Source: Aequorivita sinensis
Lineage (GTDB): Bacteria > Bacteroidota > Bacteroidia > Flavobacteriales > Flavobacteriaceae
DNA length: 64,000 nucleotides
Direction: 5' to 3'
NCBI RefSeq assembly: GCF_006346335.1
Contig: NZ_VDMC01000008.1
Coordinates: forward strand, 62,001 to 126,000
Position numbers and translations under genes: made by a program. Under the pieces are notes generated by a model. That model was not told the DNA's origin. It ran no database searches and saw nothing but the letters and a program-made list of their open reading frames with translations. Below are positions 28,685 to 37,334 of this stretch, piece after piece; the first letter of the stretch is position 1; each line of letters opens with the position of its first letter.

Positions 28685-30582
28685 TTAGATTTTTATTTTG
28701 CTTCGTTGGTTTAATACTTATTGAAGCTAACTTATTTGCGCAACCAAAAAAAATCGATAGTCTTAACGATTATGCTATCTCAATCTATAAACAATCCCCT
28801 CAGGAAGCTGTAAAGATTTTAAATCAAGCATTACGATTAGCCCAAGATGGTAGGTATATTCCTGAAATAGCAAAAACTAAAAATAATCTAGGAATTGTAC
28901 AGCGAGATTTGGGGGCTTTGGAACTAGCGATGTCATTGTCTAAAGAGGCTTTCGAAGCCAGTCCAGATTCTCTCGTGAGAGCTTCGGCACAAAACAACTT
29001 AGGGGTAATAAATAGAAAACTGGGCAATTACGAAGACGCTCTTGAAAACTATATTTATGCCGATAGGATTTACGAAAAGATGGGCTTAGAAAAAGAGCAG
29101 GCCACGGTGAATAATAATATAGGGATGGTCTATAGCATGTTACAAATGAATGAAAAAGCCGTAGAGTATCACGAAAAAGCGCTTATATTTTTCAAAAAAA
29201 TTGCTGACAAAAAAGGTATTTCAGAAGCAAAAAACAATTTAGCGATTATCCATGCATCTGAAGGTCGATTCGAAGAGGCGCTTTTATATTTTAAACAATC
29301 TTTTGCGATTGAGAAATCCTTGGATGATAAAAAAGGAATGGCTGAATCGGTCAACAATATTGGGGGTGCCTATTATTACCTTGGAAGGATAGATTCTGCG
29401 GTGCATTACTTTAAAAAATCTGCAATGATTGAAAAATCCATCGGTAATTTTTCGGGAGTAAGTGCTAGTTATAACAATATTGTTCAAGTTTTGCTTGACA
29501 AAAATGAATTGAACGAGATTGAGGTTTATTTGGATTCGGCCTATCAATTCGCGAGACAAAGTCAAACCGCCGAGGACATTGAGATGTCCCTGCTAAATTA
29601 TTCAGATTACTATGCAGCTAAAAAAGAAATTGGACCATCCTTTGAATATTATAAAAAATATGTAGCCTTTAAGGATAGTGTTTTAAGTAAATCCAATATG
29701 GAGACGTTGCAAGAAATGGAGGTAAAATATGATGCCGAAAAAAAGCAAAATGAAATTCTACAACAACGTGCCCAACTAGCAGAAAAGGAAATGGAGGTAC
29801 GCCGAAAAAATACTTTTATTTTCGGCAGTCTCGGCCTAGCTTTGGTTCTCGGGCTGCTGGGCTATTTACTCTATAATCAGCAGAAACTTAAAAACCACCA
29901 ACTTCAAAAGGAAAGTGAGTTAAAAACGGCTTTGGCAAAAATTGAAACCCAGAATAAACTGCAAGAACAGCGTTTGCGTATTTCTCGAGACCTTCACGAC
30001 AATATTGGAGCACAGCTCACTTTCATCATATCTAGTATTGACAACCTAAAATTCGGCTTTACAGATATTGGTGAAAAACTTGGCAACAAACTTAGCGCTA
30101 TTAGCGTCTTTACCTCCCAGACCATTTATGAACTCCGCGATACCATTTGGGCGATGAACAAAGAGAGAATAACTTTTGAGGATTTACAAGCGCGAATAGC
30201 AAACTTTATTGAGCAAGCAAAAAATGCATCGGAAAATACCGAGTTCTCATTTAACATTGAAGAAAGTGTTGACGAAACACATGTGTTCTCGTCTGTTGAA
30301 GGAATGAATATTTACAGAATCATTCAAGAGGCGGTAAACAATTCATTGAAATATGCCCTTGCCGACGAAATCGAGGTAAATATTTCAAAAGAAGGTGAGC
30401 AGTACCAAATTGAGATTGCCGATAACGGCAAAGGATTTAATCTCGAGACAATCGATATGGGCAACGGCCTTAATAATATGAAAAAACGCGCCCGGGAGAT
30501 TGATGGTACACTTGAAGTTCAAACCTCTAAAAATGGAACTTCTATTTTGCTGAGGTTGGCAAAACCATTTACAGAAGGATAA
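28681..30582 (+). CDS. TPR sensor histidine kinase, HisKA_3 type
   Basis: A 633-aa membrane sensor. A signal-like N-terminus is followed by about six tetratricopeptide repeats (residues ~30-310, e.g. NNLGVINRKLGNYEDALENY), one membrane helix (FIFGSLGLALVLGLLGYLLY, about 379-398) and a coiled coil. The kinase dimerisation box RLRISRDLHDNIGAQL carries phospho-acceptor His439. The HATPase domain has EAVNNSLKYA and ADNGKGFNL. This is the NarX/LiaS-like class that pairs with LuxR-type regulators, one of which follows. The signal sensed through the TPRs is unknown. Confidence 0.9.
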   Translation: MIRFLFCFVGLILIEANLFAQPKKIDSLNDYAISIYKQSPQEAVKILNQALRLAQDGRYIPEIAKTKNNLGIVQRDLGALELAMSLSKEAFEASPDSLVRASAQNNLGVINRKLGNYEDALENYIYADRIYEKMGLEKEQATVNNNIGMVYSMLQMNEKAVEYHEKALIFFKKIADKKGISEAKNNLAIIHASEGRFEEALLYFKQSFAIEKSLDDKKGMAESVNNIGGAYYYLGRIDSAVHYFKKSAMIEKSIGNFSGVSASYNNIVQVLLDKNELNEIEVYLDSAYQFARQSQTAEDIEMSLLNYSDYYAAKKEIGPSFEYYKKYVAFKDSVLSKSNMETLQEMEVKYDAEKKQNEILQQRAQLAEKEMEVRRKNTFIFGSLGLALVLGLLGYLLYNQQKLKNHQLQKESELKTALAKIETQNKLQEQRLRISRDLHDNIGAQLTFIISSIDNLKFGFTDIGEKLGNKLSAISVFTSQTIYELRDTIWAMNKERITFEDLQARIANFIEQAKNASENTEFSFNIEESVDETHVFSSVEGMNIYRIIQEAVNNSLKYALADEIEVNISKEGEQYQIEIADNGKGFNLETIDMGNGLNNMKKRAREIDGTLEVQTSKNGTSILLRLAKPFTEG

Positions 30583-30590
30583 ATTAATAC

Positions 30591-30610
30591 GGCAAATGCC
30601 CTATTTTACG
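30591..30610 (+). promoter_or_regulatory. candidate operator, site 2 (GGCAAATGCC)
   Basis: GGCAAATGCCCTATTTTACG contains a GGCA/TGCC inverted repeat and matches the site upstream of the kinase operon. It lies 54 bases before the response regulator ATG. Confidence 0.35.
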
Positions 30611-30663
30611 GTTGTCTTTTTTGAGCTAAATTCATTATCTTTAAACGACTAACCGAAAATATA

Positions 30664-31311
30664 ATGTTGAAACTCGCTATTGTTGACGATAACTCCTTCC
30701 TTATTCATGCCATAAAGGAAAAATTATCTTTTTTTGAAGATGTTTCGGTGAAGCACACCTCGTTAAATGGCAGTGAGCTGCTTACAAAACTACAGGAAAA
30801 CCACAATCTCGATTTAATATTGATGGATATTGAAATGCCTGTTTTAAACGGTATAGAGACCACCCAAATGGTAAAGCAGAAATATCCGCATATCAAAATA
30901 ATTATGCTAACTGCCTTTGACAATGACGAACATATTTTCAACGCTATAAAAGCAGGTGCCGATGGATATTTGCTGAAAGAAATTAACCCCAAAGATTTAT
31001 ACGAAGGTATTTTTGAAACACTAAATGGAGGTGCAGCTATGACTCCTTCTATAGCTATGAAAACTCTAAAACTACTTCGAAATCCTATCGATATTCAAAA
31101 CCTAAGAGATAAAGAACAAATCTCCTTGTCCGCTCGTGAGGTTGAGGTTTTAGATCAATTAAGTAAGGGTTTGACTTATACTGTAATTGCAGAGCATCTT
31201 TTTTTATCGCCTAGCACTGTGCGAAAACATATTGAAAATATCTACAAAAAACTTCAGGTACACAGTAAGATTGAAGCTGTCCAAAAAGCGAGAAACCACA
31301 ATATTATTTAA
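30664..31311 (+). CDS. NarL/LuxR-type response regulator
   Basis: A 215-aa two-domain regulator. The receiver domain has the acidic pair VDDN (8-10), phospho-acceptor Asp55 in LILMDIEMP, TAF as the switch Thr region, and Lys in YLLKEI. The C-terminal LuxR HTH reads LSAREVEVLDQLSKGLTYTVIAEHLFLSP, cut here at its core, followed by VRKHIENIYKKL. It follows the TPR kinase by 81 bases and is almost surely its partner. It probably activates or represses transcription; targets are unknown apart from the possible operators beside this pair. Confidence 0.92.
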   Translation: MLKLAIVDDNSFLIHAIKEKLSFFEDVSVKHTSLNGSELLTKLQENHNLDLILMDIEMPVLNGIETTQMVKQKYPHIKIIMLTAFDNDEHIFNAIKAGADGYLLKEINPKDLYEGIFETLNGGAAMTPSIAMKTLKLLRNPIDIQNLRDKEQISLSAREVEVLDQLSKGLTYTVIAEHLFLSPSTVRKHIENIYKKLQVHSKIEAVQKARNHNII

Positions 31312-31457
31312 TACTTTAGACCTTCCCTATCATTTAATACTTAGAATCGGGCATTTTCTATTTCTGTGGTTTGTTTGTAAAACTTTTCTTAATATAAAAT
31401 ATATTGTAGTTTTAGCTTTTACATTTAAAATTTGATACCGAACACAAACCCCTCATT

Positions 31458-33002
31458 ATGAAAAAACTATTGACGCTTGCCTTTTTAATGTCGGCAACCT
31501 TTACAATCTCTGCACAAGAGAAAGATCCTGTAATTGATAACATTTTAAAGGAGGCTTACGAAAACTCACAACTAGAAACTCTTGGTCACGAATTAATGGA
31601 CGACATTGGTCCGCGATTGGTGGGAACCCCACAAATGCAAAAAGCACACGATTGGGCGGTTGCAAAGTACAAATCTTGGGGAATATCTGCCGAGAATCAA
31701 CAGTATGGTGAATGGAAAGCTTGGGAGCGAGGTATTACTCATATAGATATGGTTCACCCTAGAGTACAATCTTTAAACGGAACTCAATTAGCTTGGAATC
31801 CTGGAACATCAAAAAAAGGTGTTACTGCTGAATGTATTATTCTTCCAGAAGTAAAAGATTCTATATCATTTCAAAAATGGCTTCCTAATGCAAAAGGTAA
31901 GTTTGTGATGATTGCAATGAAACAGAGCACAGGAAGACCTGATTACAACTGGGAAGAATGGGCAACTCCAGAGTCTTTTGAAAAAATGAAAAATGAAAGA
32001 GAAGCTCAAACTAAGGCTTGGAATGAAAATATTAGTAGAACTGGTTACAACCGAAGAAGTATTATTTCTGCATTAGAAGATGCAGGTGCAGCTGGAATTA
32101 TAGATAGCTATTGGTCTAAAGGTTTTGGCGCTAACAAAATTTTTTCGGCGCGTACTAAGAAAATACCAACTGTAGATATTCAATTGGAGGATTACACTAT
32201 GTTATATAGAATGGTTGAGCATGGTGATAAACCTAAAATAAATATAATAGCACAATCTAAAGACTTAGGTGTAGCTCCTGCTTTCAACACTATTGCTGAA
32301 ATTAAAGGAACTGAAAAGCCCGACGAATATGTAATTCTTTCTGCTCATTTTGATTCGTGGGATGGAGGAACAGGTGCTACAGACAACGGTACTGGAACTC
32401 TTGTAATGATGGAAGCAATGCGTATTTTGAAAAAAGTGTACCCAAATCCTAAACGCACAATTCTAGCTGGGCATTGGGGAAGTGAAGAGCAAGGACTAAA
32501 CGGATCTTCTGCCTTTGTTGCTGATAATCCAGAAATCGTAAAAAATATGCAAGCAGCTTTTAATCAAGATAACGGTACAGGGAGAGCTGTTAAAATTAAC
32601 GGAGCAGGATTCTTACACTCTTACGATTATATTTCCCGTTGGTTAGCTGCAGTACCAGACACTATTAGCAAGCATATTGAAACAACTTTTCCAGGATGGC
32701 CGTCAAGTGGAGGTTCAGACAATGCTAGTTTTGTAGCTGCGGGTGCACCTGCTTTTAATTTGAGCTCTTTAAGCTGGAGTTATTGGAACTATACTTGGCA
32801 CACCAACTTAGATACCTACGATAAAATTGTTTTTGACGATGTGCAACACAATGCTATTCTAGCTGCAATCATGGCTTATAAAGCTTCGGAAGATCCAGAG
32901 TTTACCTCTAGAGAGCAAATAAACCTTCCAATTAATAAACGAACTGGCGAGCAACAAAAGTGGCCTACGCCAAGAACTCCAGAAAGAAAAGGAGGAATGT
33001 AA
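31458..33002 (+). CDS. secreted M28 family aminopeptidase
   Basis: A 514-aa exported zinc peptidase. It has a signal peptide ending TISAQ (residue 20), a PA-like insertion around residues 110-230, and then the M28 metal-binding core: VILSAHFDSWDGGTGATDNG supplies His and Asp ligands, GHWGSEEQGLNGS the Glu pair, and later SGGSDNASF and WHTNLDTYDKI the remaining Asp and His. No T9SS tail, so it should stay in the periplasm or on the inner side of the outer membrane. Single gene with a terminator. Confidence 0.9.
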   Translation: MKKLLTLAFLMSATFTISAQEKDPVIDNILKEAYENSQLETLGHELMDDIGPRLVGTPQMQKAHDWAVAKYKSWGISAENQQYGEWKAWERGITHIDMVHPRVQSLNGTQLAWNPGTSKKGVTAECIILPEVKDSISFQKWLPNAKGKFVMIAMKQSTGRPDYNWEEWATPESFEKMKNEREAQTKAWNENISRTGYNRRSIISALEDAGAAGIIDSYWSKGFGANKIFSARTKKIPTVDIQLEDYTMLYRMVEHGDKPKINIIAQSKDLGVAPAFNTIAEIKGTEKPDEYVILSAHFDSWDGGTGATDNGTGTLVMMEAMRILKKVYPNPKRTILAGHWGSEEQGLNGSSAFVADNPEIVKNMQAAFNQDNGTGRAVKINGAGFLHSYDYISRWLAAVPDTISKHIETTFPGWPSSGGSDNASFVAAGAPAFNLSSLSWSYWNYTWHTNLDTYDKIVFDDVQHNAILAAIMAYKASEDPEFTSREQINLPINKRTGEQQKWPTPRTPERKGGM

Positions 33003-33020
33003 ACCTTAAATGCACCAAGT

Positions 33021-33068
33021 AAAAAATCCCATATTCCAAAGTATTCAATTGGAATTTGGGATTTTTTT
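33021..33068. terminator. bidirectional intrinsic terminator
   Basis: AAAAAATCCCA..ATTCCAA pairs with TTGGAAT..GGGATTTTTT. It separates the M28 peptidase gene from convergent metK. Confidence 0.75.
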
Positions 33069-33101
33069 ATTTTTATAGAATTGAGAACTATAAATGTAAT
33101 A

Positions 33102-33142
33102 GGTTTCGACTTTAGTTTATCCTGAGCCAAGTCGAAGAGCTC
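33102..33142. repeat. dispersed TTCGACTT...AAGTCGAA repeat
   Basis: An 8-bp inverted repeat, TTCGACTT / AAGTCGAA, encloses TTTATCCTGAGCC. The wording (tcctgagc..agtcgaa) is that of a repeat family widespread in flavobacterial intergenic DNA. It lies just past the metK stop. Confidence 0.5.
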
Positions 33143-33154
33143 AACCTGACTTTG

Positions 33155-34411
33155 TTAAATGTTAAAAGCTTTTTTTACTTTATCGACATATTCCAATTTT
33201 TCCCAAGTGAAAAGCTCAACTTCTTTTTCTACTTTTCCGTTGTATGGGCTTTCAAAAGTTTTAGTGATGGTTTGAGGAGTTCTTCCCATATGTCCATAAG
33301 CAGCCGTTTCAGAATAAATAGGCTCTCTAAGTTTTAATCTTTTTTCAATTGCAGCTGGGCGCATGTCAAAAATCTTTGCCACTTCTTTAGCAATCTCACC
33401 ATCAGTAAGATTTACGTTTTTAGAGTTGTAAGTGTTTACTAAAATTGAAGTAGGTTCTACTACACCAATAGCATAACTTACCTGTACCAAAATCTCATCA
33501 GCTACACCTGCAGCAACAAGGTTTTTAGCAATATGTCTGGCCGCATAAGCTGCACTTCTATCAACTTTACTTGGGTCTTTTCCGCTAAAAGCACCACCAC
33601 CGTGAGCACCTTTTCCACCGTAAGTATCAACGATTATTTTTCTTCCTGTTAAGCCTGTATCTCCGTGTGGTCCACCAATCACGAATTTTCCAGTTGGATT
33701 AATATGATAAGTAATATCATCGTTAAATAATTTTTGAACGTGCTCAGGGAATTGCTTCTTAACGCGAGGAATAAGAATTTTCTTTACGTCATTTTCAATT
33801 TTTTTAAGCATAACCTTGTCGTCCTCATCAAAGTCGTCGTGCTGTGTAGAAACAACAATTGTAACAATTTTTTGTGGAATATTGTCATCGCTGTATTCAA
33901 TTGTAACCTGGCTTTTTGAATCGGGACGCAAATACTTTATTTCGTCCTCTTCTCTTCTAAGCGCTGCCAATTCATACATTATTTTGTGTGAGATATCCAA
34001 TGCCAAAGGCATATAATTCTCTGTTTCTTTGGTAGCATAGCCAAACATCATTCCTTGGTCTCCAGCACCTTGTTCCTCTTTATTTTCGCGATCTACACCT
34101 TGGTTAATATCTTGAGATTGTTCGTGAATTAATGAAATTACCCCACATGAATCCCCACTAAATTGATACGCGCCTTTAGTGTAACCAATTTTATTAATTA
34201 CATCACGGGCAATCGTTTGTACATCTAGATAAGTATTGCTTTTTACTTCTCCAGCAAGAACAACCTGACCGGTGGTAACTAAGGTTTCACAAGCAACTTT
34301 ACTTTCTGGGTCGAAAGCTAAAAAATTATCTAAAAGCGCATCACTAATTTGATCTGCAACTTTGTCTGGATGTCCTTCAGAAACGCTTTCTGATGTAAAT
34401 AAATAAGCCAT
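33155..34411 (-). CDS. metK: S-adenosylmethionine synthetase
   Basis: Makes SAM from methionine and ATP. The 418-aa protein from the ATG at 34411 ([17 protein letters not shown]) has the canonical GHPDK and [12 protein letters not shown] motifs, [15 protein letters not shown] and [19 protein letters not shown]. The longer frame to 34438 adds MFFKNLIQI, which has no counterpart. The metK leader carries a SAM-II-type aptamer, which fits product feedback on the enzyme that makes the ligand. Convergent with the M28 gene and divergent from metY. Confidence 0.97.
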   Translation of the reverse strand: MAYLFTSESVSEGHPDKVADQISDALLDNFLAFDPESKVACETLVTTGQVVLAGEVKSNTYLDVQTIARDVINKIGYTKGAYQFSGDSCGVISLIHEQSQDINQGVDRENKEEQGAGDQGMMFGYATKETENYMPLALDISHKIMYELAALRREEDEIKYLRPDSKSQVTIEYSDDNIPQKIVTIVVSTQHDDFDEDDKVMLKKIENDVKKILIPRVKKQFPEHVQKLFNDDITYHINPTGKFVIGGPHGDTGLTGRKIIVDTYGGKGAHGGGAFSGKDPSKVDRSAAYAARHIAKNLVAAGVADEILVQVSYAIGVVEPTSILVNTYNSKNVNLTDGEIAKEVAKIFDMRPAAIEKRLKLREPIYSETAAYGHMGRTPQTITKTFESPYNGKVEKEVELFTWEKLEYVDKVKKAFNI

Positions 34412-34550
34412 AATCTGTATTAAATTTTTAAAAAACATTAAAAACGACCTAGAATAAAATGTTTTAAGACTTGCCTAATGGCTTATGACATACATTTATG
34501 TGAATAGCCTAAAGTCCTATATTTTATAGTCTTAAGTCATTTATTTAAAA

Positions 34551-34561
34551 AAAGATTTGAC
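34551..34561 (-). promoter_or_regulatory. metK leader segment complementary to the SAM-II aptamer core
   Basis: Read on the minus strand, GTCAAATCTTT followed by a T run is perfectly complementary over 11 bases to AAAGATTTGAC (34621-34631) inside the aptamer loop. Pairing the two would destroy the pseudoknot, so this is a plausible expression-platform switch. Confidence 0.55.
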
Positions 34562-34585
34562 GGGTCGCGACCTTGGGAAGTTCTC

Positions 34586-34640
34586 ACTGCCTTTAGCATT
34601 TTTTAGGGAGGTTGCAATCAGTCAAATCTTTCCTCTTAAA
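34586..34640 (-). ncRNA. SAM-II type riboswitch aptamer upstream of metK
   Basis: On the minus strand the order is GAGG (P1), GATTTG, ACTG, ATTGCA, CCTC (P1'), an A-rich linker, GCTAAAG, then GCAGT. These are the SAM-II hallmarks: a hairpin loop with GAUUU..UUGCA, then AAA..GCUAAA. The pseudoknot helix is formed by ACTG in the loop (34622-34619) with CAGT after GCTAAAGG (34589-34586). SAM-II is known in Proteobacteria and Bacteroidota and normally lowers expression when SAM binds. It starts about 4 bases after the predicted transcription start and 175 bases before metK. Confidence 0.75.
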
Positions 34641-34650
34641 TTATCTGCTG

Positions 34651-34658
34651 CAAAAGTA
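34651..34658 (-). promoter_or_regulatory. metK promoter -7 element TACTTTTG
   Basis: Perfect TAnnTTTG match on the minus strand, placed so that the transcript would begin just ahead of the SAM-II aptamer. Confidence 0.6.
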
Positions 34659-34732
34659 TAGAATTAAAATGAACTGAAGATTTGTTTTAAAAATTTTTGA
34701 CAAAAAATTAGGTTATTAATTTTTTCCGACCC

Positions 34733-34740
34733 TATATTTG
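34733..34740 (+). promoter_or_regulatory. metY operon promoter -7 element TATATTTG
   Basis: Perfect TAnnTTTG match. Transcription would start near 34746, about 25 bases ahead of the SAM-I aptamer. I see no clear TTG at the usual -33 distance. Confidence 0.6.
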
Positions 34741-34770
34741 CACACACAAAGTTCAAACTTTTATTGAAAT

Positions 34771-34885
34771 GTTATCAAGAAAGGCCGAGGGAATAGACCC
34801 TATGACGCCTTAGCAACCCTTTCTCCGGAATGAAGGTGCTACATTCTACAACTATCCTGAATTATTAGGATTGATGATAGATAAC
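34771..34885 (+). ncRNA. SAM-I (S-box) riboswitch upstream of metY-metX-hom
   Basis: The S-box core is unmistakable: TTATCAAGAAAGGCCGAGGG, GACCCTATGACGCCTTAGCAACC and AAGGTGCTACATTC. Helices: P1 GTTATC (34771-34776) with GATAAC (34880-34885); P2 AGAAAGG with CCTTTCT; the P2 internal GGG..CCC; P3 GAATG with CATTC; P4 ATCCT with AGGAT. Right after P1, CAGTTTC / GAAGCTG (34893-34912) plus a pyrimidine-rich T tail could be the SAM-stabilised terminator. SAM binding would reduce expression of the methionine-synthesis genes downstream. Confidence 0.93.
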
Positions 34886-35003
34886 GATAAGTCAGTTTCT
34901 TTTCTGAAGCTGCTTTTCATTTATTCTTTTTAACATTTTTCTATTGTCCCGAATTTATTTCGGGATTGGTTTAATCTATTTATTAACTCAAAAAATTAGA
35001 AAA

Positions 35004-36299
35004 ATGAGTACAAAACACAATTTCGCAACAAATTTGTTGCACGCAGGACACGACGTAACCGCAAATGGTGGAACTAGAGCAGTCCCAATTTACCAAACCT
35101 CCAGCTACGTTTTTAGAGATACAGACCATGCGGCGAATCTTTTTAATCTCTCCGATGCAGGATATATTTATTCTCGTCTTAACAACCCAACTTGCGATGT
35201 ATTGGAAAAACGATTAGCAGCTTTGGAAGGCGGTATTGGTGCAGTTACAACAGCTTCTGGTGCAGCTGCTGTATCAACAGCATTGTTGACGCTGCTTCGT
35301 GCTGGCGATCATATAGTAGCATCTAGCAGTTTGTATGGCGGAACTTTCAACTTGCTGAATGTTACTTTAACGCGGTTAGGCATTACAACAACTTTTGTAG
35401 ATGCTTCTAATCCTGAAAATTTTGGAAATGCCGTTAAGGAAAATACGAGAGTTATATTTATCGAATCGATTGGAAATCCCAAATTAGATGTTCTTGATAT
35501 AGAAGCTATTGCCGCTGAAGCAAAAGAGAATAAAATCCCGTTGATTGTTGATAATACCGTTGCTTCCCCAGCCTTATTGCGACCTATTGAATACGGAGCA
35601 AACATTGTAATCCATTCACTTACAAAATACATAAACGGAAACGGGACAACTCTCGGAGGGGTTATAATCGACGCTGGGAATTTTGATTGGACTAATGGTA
35701 AATTCCCTGAATTTACTGAGCCATCTGCAGGATACCACGGATTGATTTACGCTGATGTTTTAAAAGAAGCTGCTTTTATTGCCAAGGTTCGCCTGGAAGG
35801 TCTTCGCGATTTTGGTGCAGCTTTAAGTCCGTTTAGCGCTTTTCAAATTTTACAAGGATTAGAAACCTTAGAAATCAGAATAAAAAAACACAGTGAAAAT
35901 GCACTGAATTTTGCGAAATGGTTACAAAATAGAAAGGAAGTAGCTTGGGTAAATTACCCAGGTTTGGAAGATAACAAGTATTATAATTTAGCTCAAAGGT
36001 ATCTTCCAGAAGGGCAAAGCGGACTTGTAACTTTTGGTGTAGAAGGCGGATATGAAAGTGCTAAAAAAGTAGTTGATAGCGTAAAAGTTTTTTCACTTTT
36101 AGCAAATATTGGCGATACAAAATCTTTAATTATACATCCTGCAAGTACCACTCACCAACAACTAAATGAAGTAGACCAAGCCTCATCTGGGGTGTCTCAA
36201 GATTTAATTAGACTTTCCGTGGGATTGGAAAATATAGAAGATTTAAAAGCTGATTTAGAACAAGCGTTTCAGGAAGTTTTTAAAGAGCAATTGGTTTAA
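35004..36299 (+). CDS. metY: O-acetylhomoserine aminocarboxypropyltransferase (sulfhydrylase)
   Basis: PLP enzyme that condenses O-acetylhomoserine with sulfide to give homocysteine. At 431 aa from the ATG at 35004 (MSTKHNFATNLLHAGHD) it has the longer length typical of MetY rather than MetB. Motifs: YSRLNNPTCDVLEKRLAALE, DNTVASPALLRP, and the PLP lysine in HSLTKYINGNGTTLGG. The C-terminal SLIIHPASTTHQQ is characteristic. First gene after the SAM-I riboswitch and followed by metX and hom, so the operon supplies homocysteine for methionine. Confidence 0.94.
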   Translation: MSTKHNFATNLLHAGHDVTANGGTRAVPIYQTSSYVFRDTDHAANLFNLSDAGYIYSRLNNPTCDVLEKRLAALEGGIGAVTTASGAAAVSTALLTLLRAGDHIVASSSLYGGTFNLLNVTLTRLGITTTFVDASNPENFGNAVKENTRVIFIESIGNPKLDVLDIEAIAAEAKENKIPLIVDNTVASPALLRPIEYGANIVIHSLTKYINGNGTTLGGVIIDAGNFDWTNGKFPEFTEPSAGYHGLIYADVLKEAAFIAKVRLEGLRDFGAALSPFSAFQILQGLETLEIRIKKHSENALNFAKWLQNRKEVAWVNYPGLEDNKYYNLAQRYLPEGQSGLVTFGVEGGYESAKKVVDSVKVFSLLANIGDTKSLIIHPASTTHQQLNEVDQASSGVSQDLIRLSVGLENIEDLKADLEQAFQEVFKEQLV

Positions 36300-36328
36300 A
36301 TAAAAATAATCTTCTTACAGCTAAGATA

Positions 36329-37303
36329 ATGTCTCAAATCACACAGCTAAAAATAAAAGAATACACCACACAAAGCGGTTTGTGCTTAAAGAACCTTCCC
36401 TTAACCTATGAGGTTTTTGGGAGGGAATTAGGCTCAGCTCCAATTGTTTTGGTAACTCACGCGCTAACAGGAAACAGTAATGTATGTGGTGAAAACGGTT
36501 GGTGGAAAGCTTTAATTGGTCCTGAAAAATGTATAAATACTAATAAATACACCATTCTTTCATTCAATATTCCAGGGAATGGATACGACGGTTATCTCAT
36601 TAAAAATTATGAAGTCATCACAAACTACGATGTTGCTAATTGGTTTATAAACGGATTAGAACAACTTAAAATTTCATCAGTATTTGCTGGAATCGGAGGT
36701 TCATTAGGAGGAAGTATTTTATGGCAAATGGCAGTTTTAAAACCTGCATTATTTCAGAAGTTAATCCCTATTGCTACCGATTGGAAAGCTACCGATTGGG
36801 TAATTGCACAATGCAGAGTGCAAAAGCAACTATTAAATAATTCAGAAAATCCTGTTCACGATGCACGCATTCACGCGATGACATTTTACAGAACTCCACA
36901 GTCTCTTAAACAAAAATTTAATAGAAGTTTAAATGAAATTGCTCCATTGTATAATGTAGAAAGTTGGTTGCTTCATCACGGTAATACGTTGCAAAACCGC
37001 TTTCATTTACAAGCCTATAAGTTGATGAATCATTTATTGATGACTGGCGGTTTACAATCTGAAGATGAGTTTTTACAATTAGCTTCAACAATTGAAGGAG
37101 GTATTCATTTGGTTGGAATAGATAGCGACGGATTTTATTTAAATGAAGAAATAAAACAGACGTATTCTTTATTAAAAACTAAAAAAAGTAAAGTGCATTT
37201 TTCTGAAATAAATTCTATTCACGGACACGATGCTTTTTTAATAGAATACGAACAATTGGCGGAAATTCTGAACCCCATCTTTAATTCAGAAGACTTGCTG
37301 TAA
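36329..37303 (+). CDS. metX: homoserine O-acetyltransferase
   Basis: Acetylates homoserine with acetyl-CoA, giving the substrate of MetY. The 324-aa alpha/beta-hydrolase has VTHALTGNSNVCGENGWW (oxyanion region), the nucleophile GIGGSLGGS (Ser125), an acid in VGIDSDGFY and the catalytic His in SIHGHDAFL. It is shorter than the ~350-380 aa usual for MetX, mainly in the lid region. It could in principle use succinyl-CoA, but pairing with a MetY-type sulfhydrylase favours acetyl. It starts 29 bases after metY and is read in the same transcript. Confidence 0.9.
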   Translation: MSQITQLKIKEYTTQSGLCLKNLPLTYEVFGRELGSAPIVLVTHALTGNSNVCGENGWWKALIGPEKCINTNKYTILSFNIPGNGYDGYLIKNYEVITNYDVANWFINGLEQLKISSVFAGIGGSLGGSILWQMAVLKPALFQKLIPIATDWKATDWVIAQCRVQKQLLNNSENPVHDARIHAMTFYRTPQSLKQKFNRSLNEIAPLYNVESWLLHHGNTLQNRFHLQAYKLMNHLLMTGGLQSEDEFLQLASTIEGGIHLVGIDSDGFYLNEEIKQTYSLLKTKKSKVHFSEINSIHGHDAFLIEYEQLAEILNPIFNSEDLL

Positions 37304-37334
37304 AACAGGCAAGAAATTAATAAAACAAAAAATT

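Noticed and set aside
34945-34965. TCCCGAATTTATTTCGGGA hairpin as the SAM-I terminator
   Set aside because: It lacks a T run, lies close to metY and resembles a common intergenic repeat; the CAGTTTC/GAAGCTG hairpin nearer to P1 is the better candidate.
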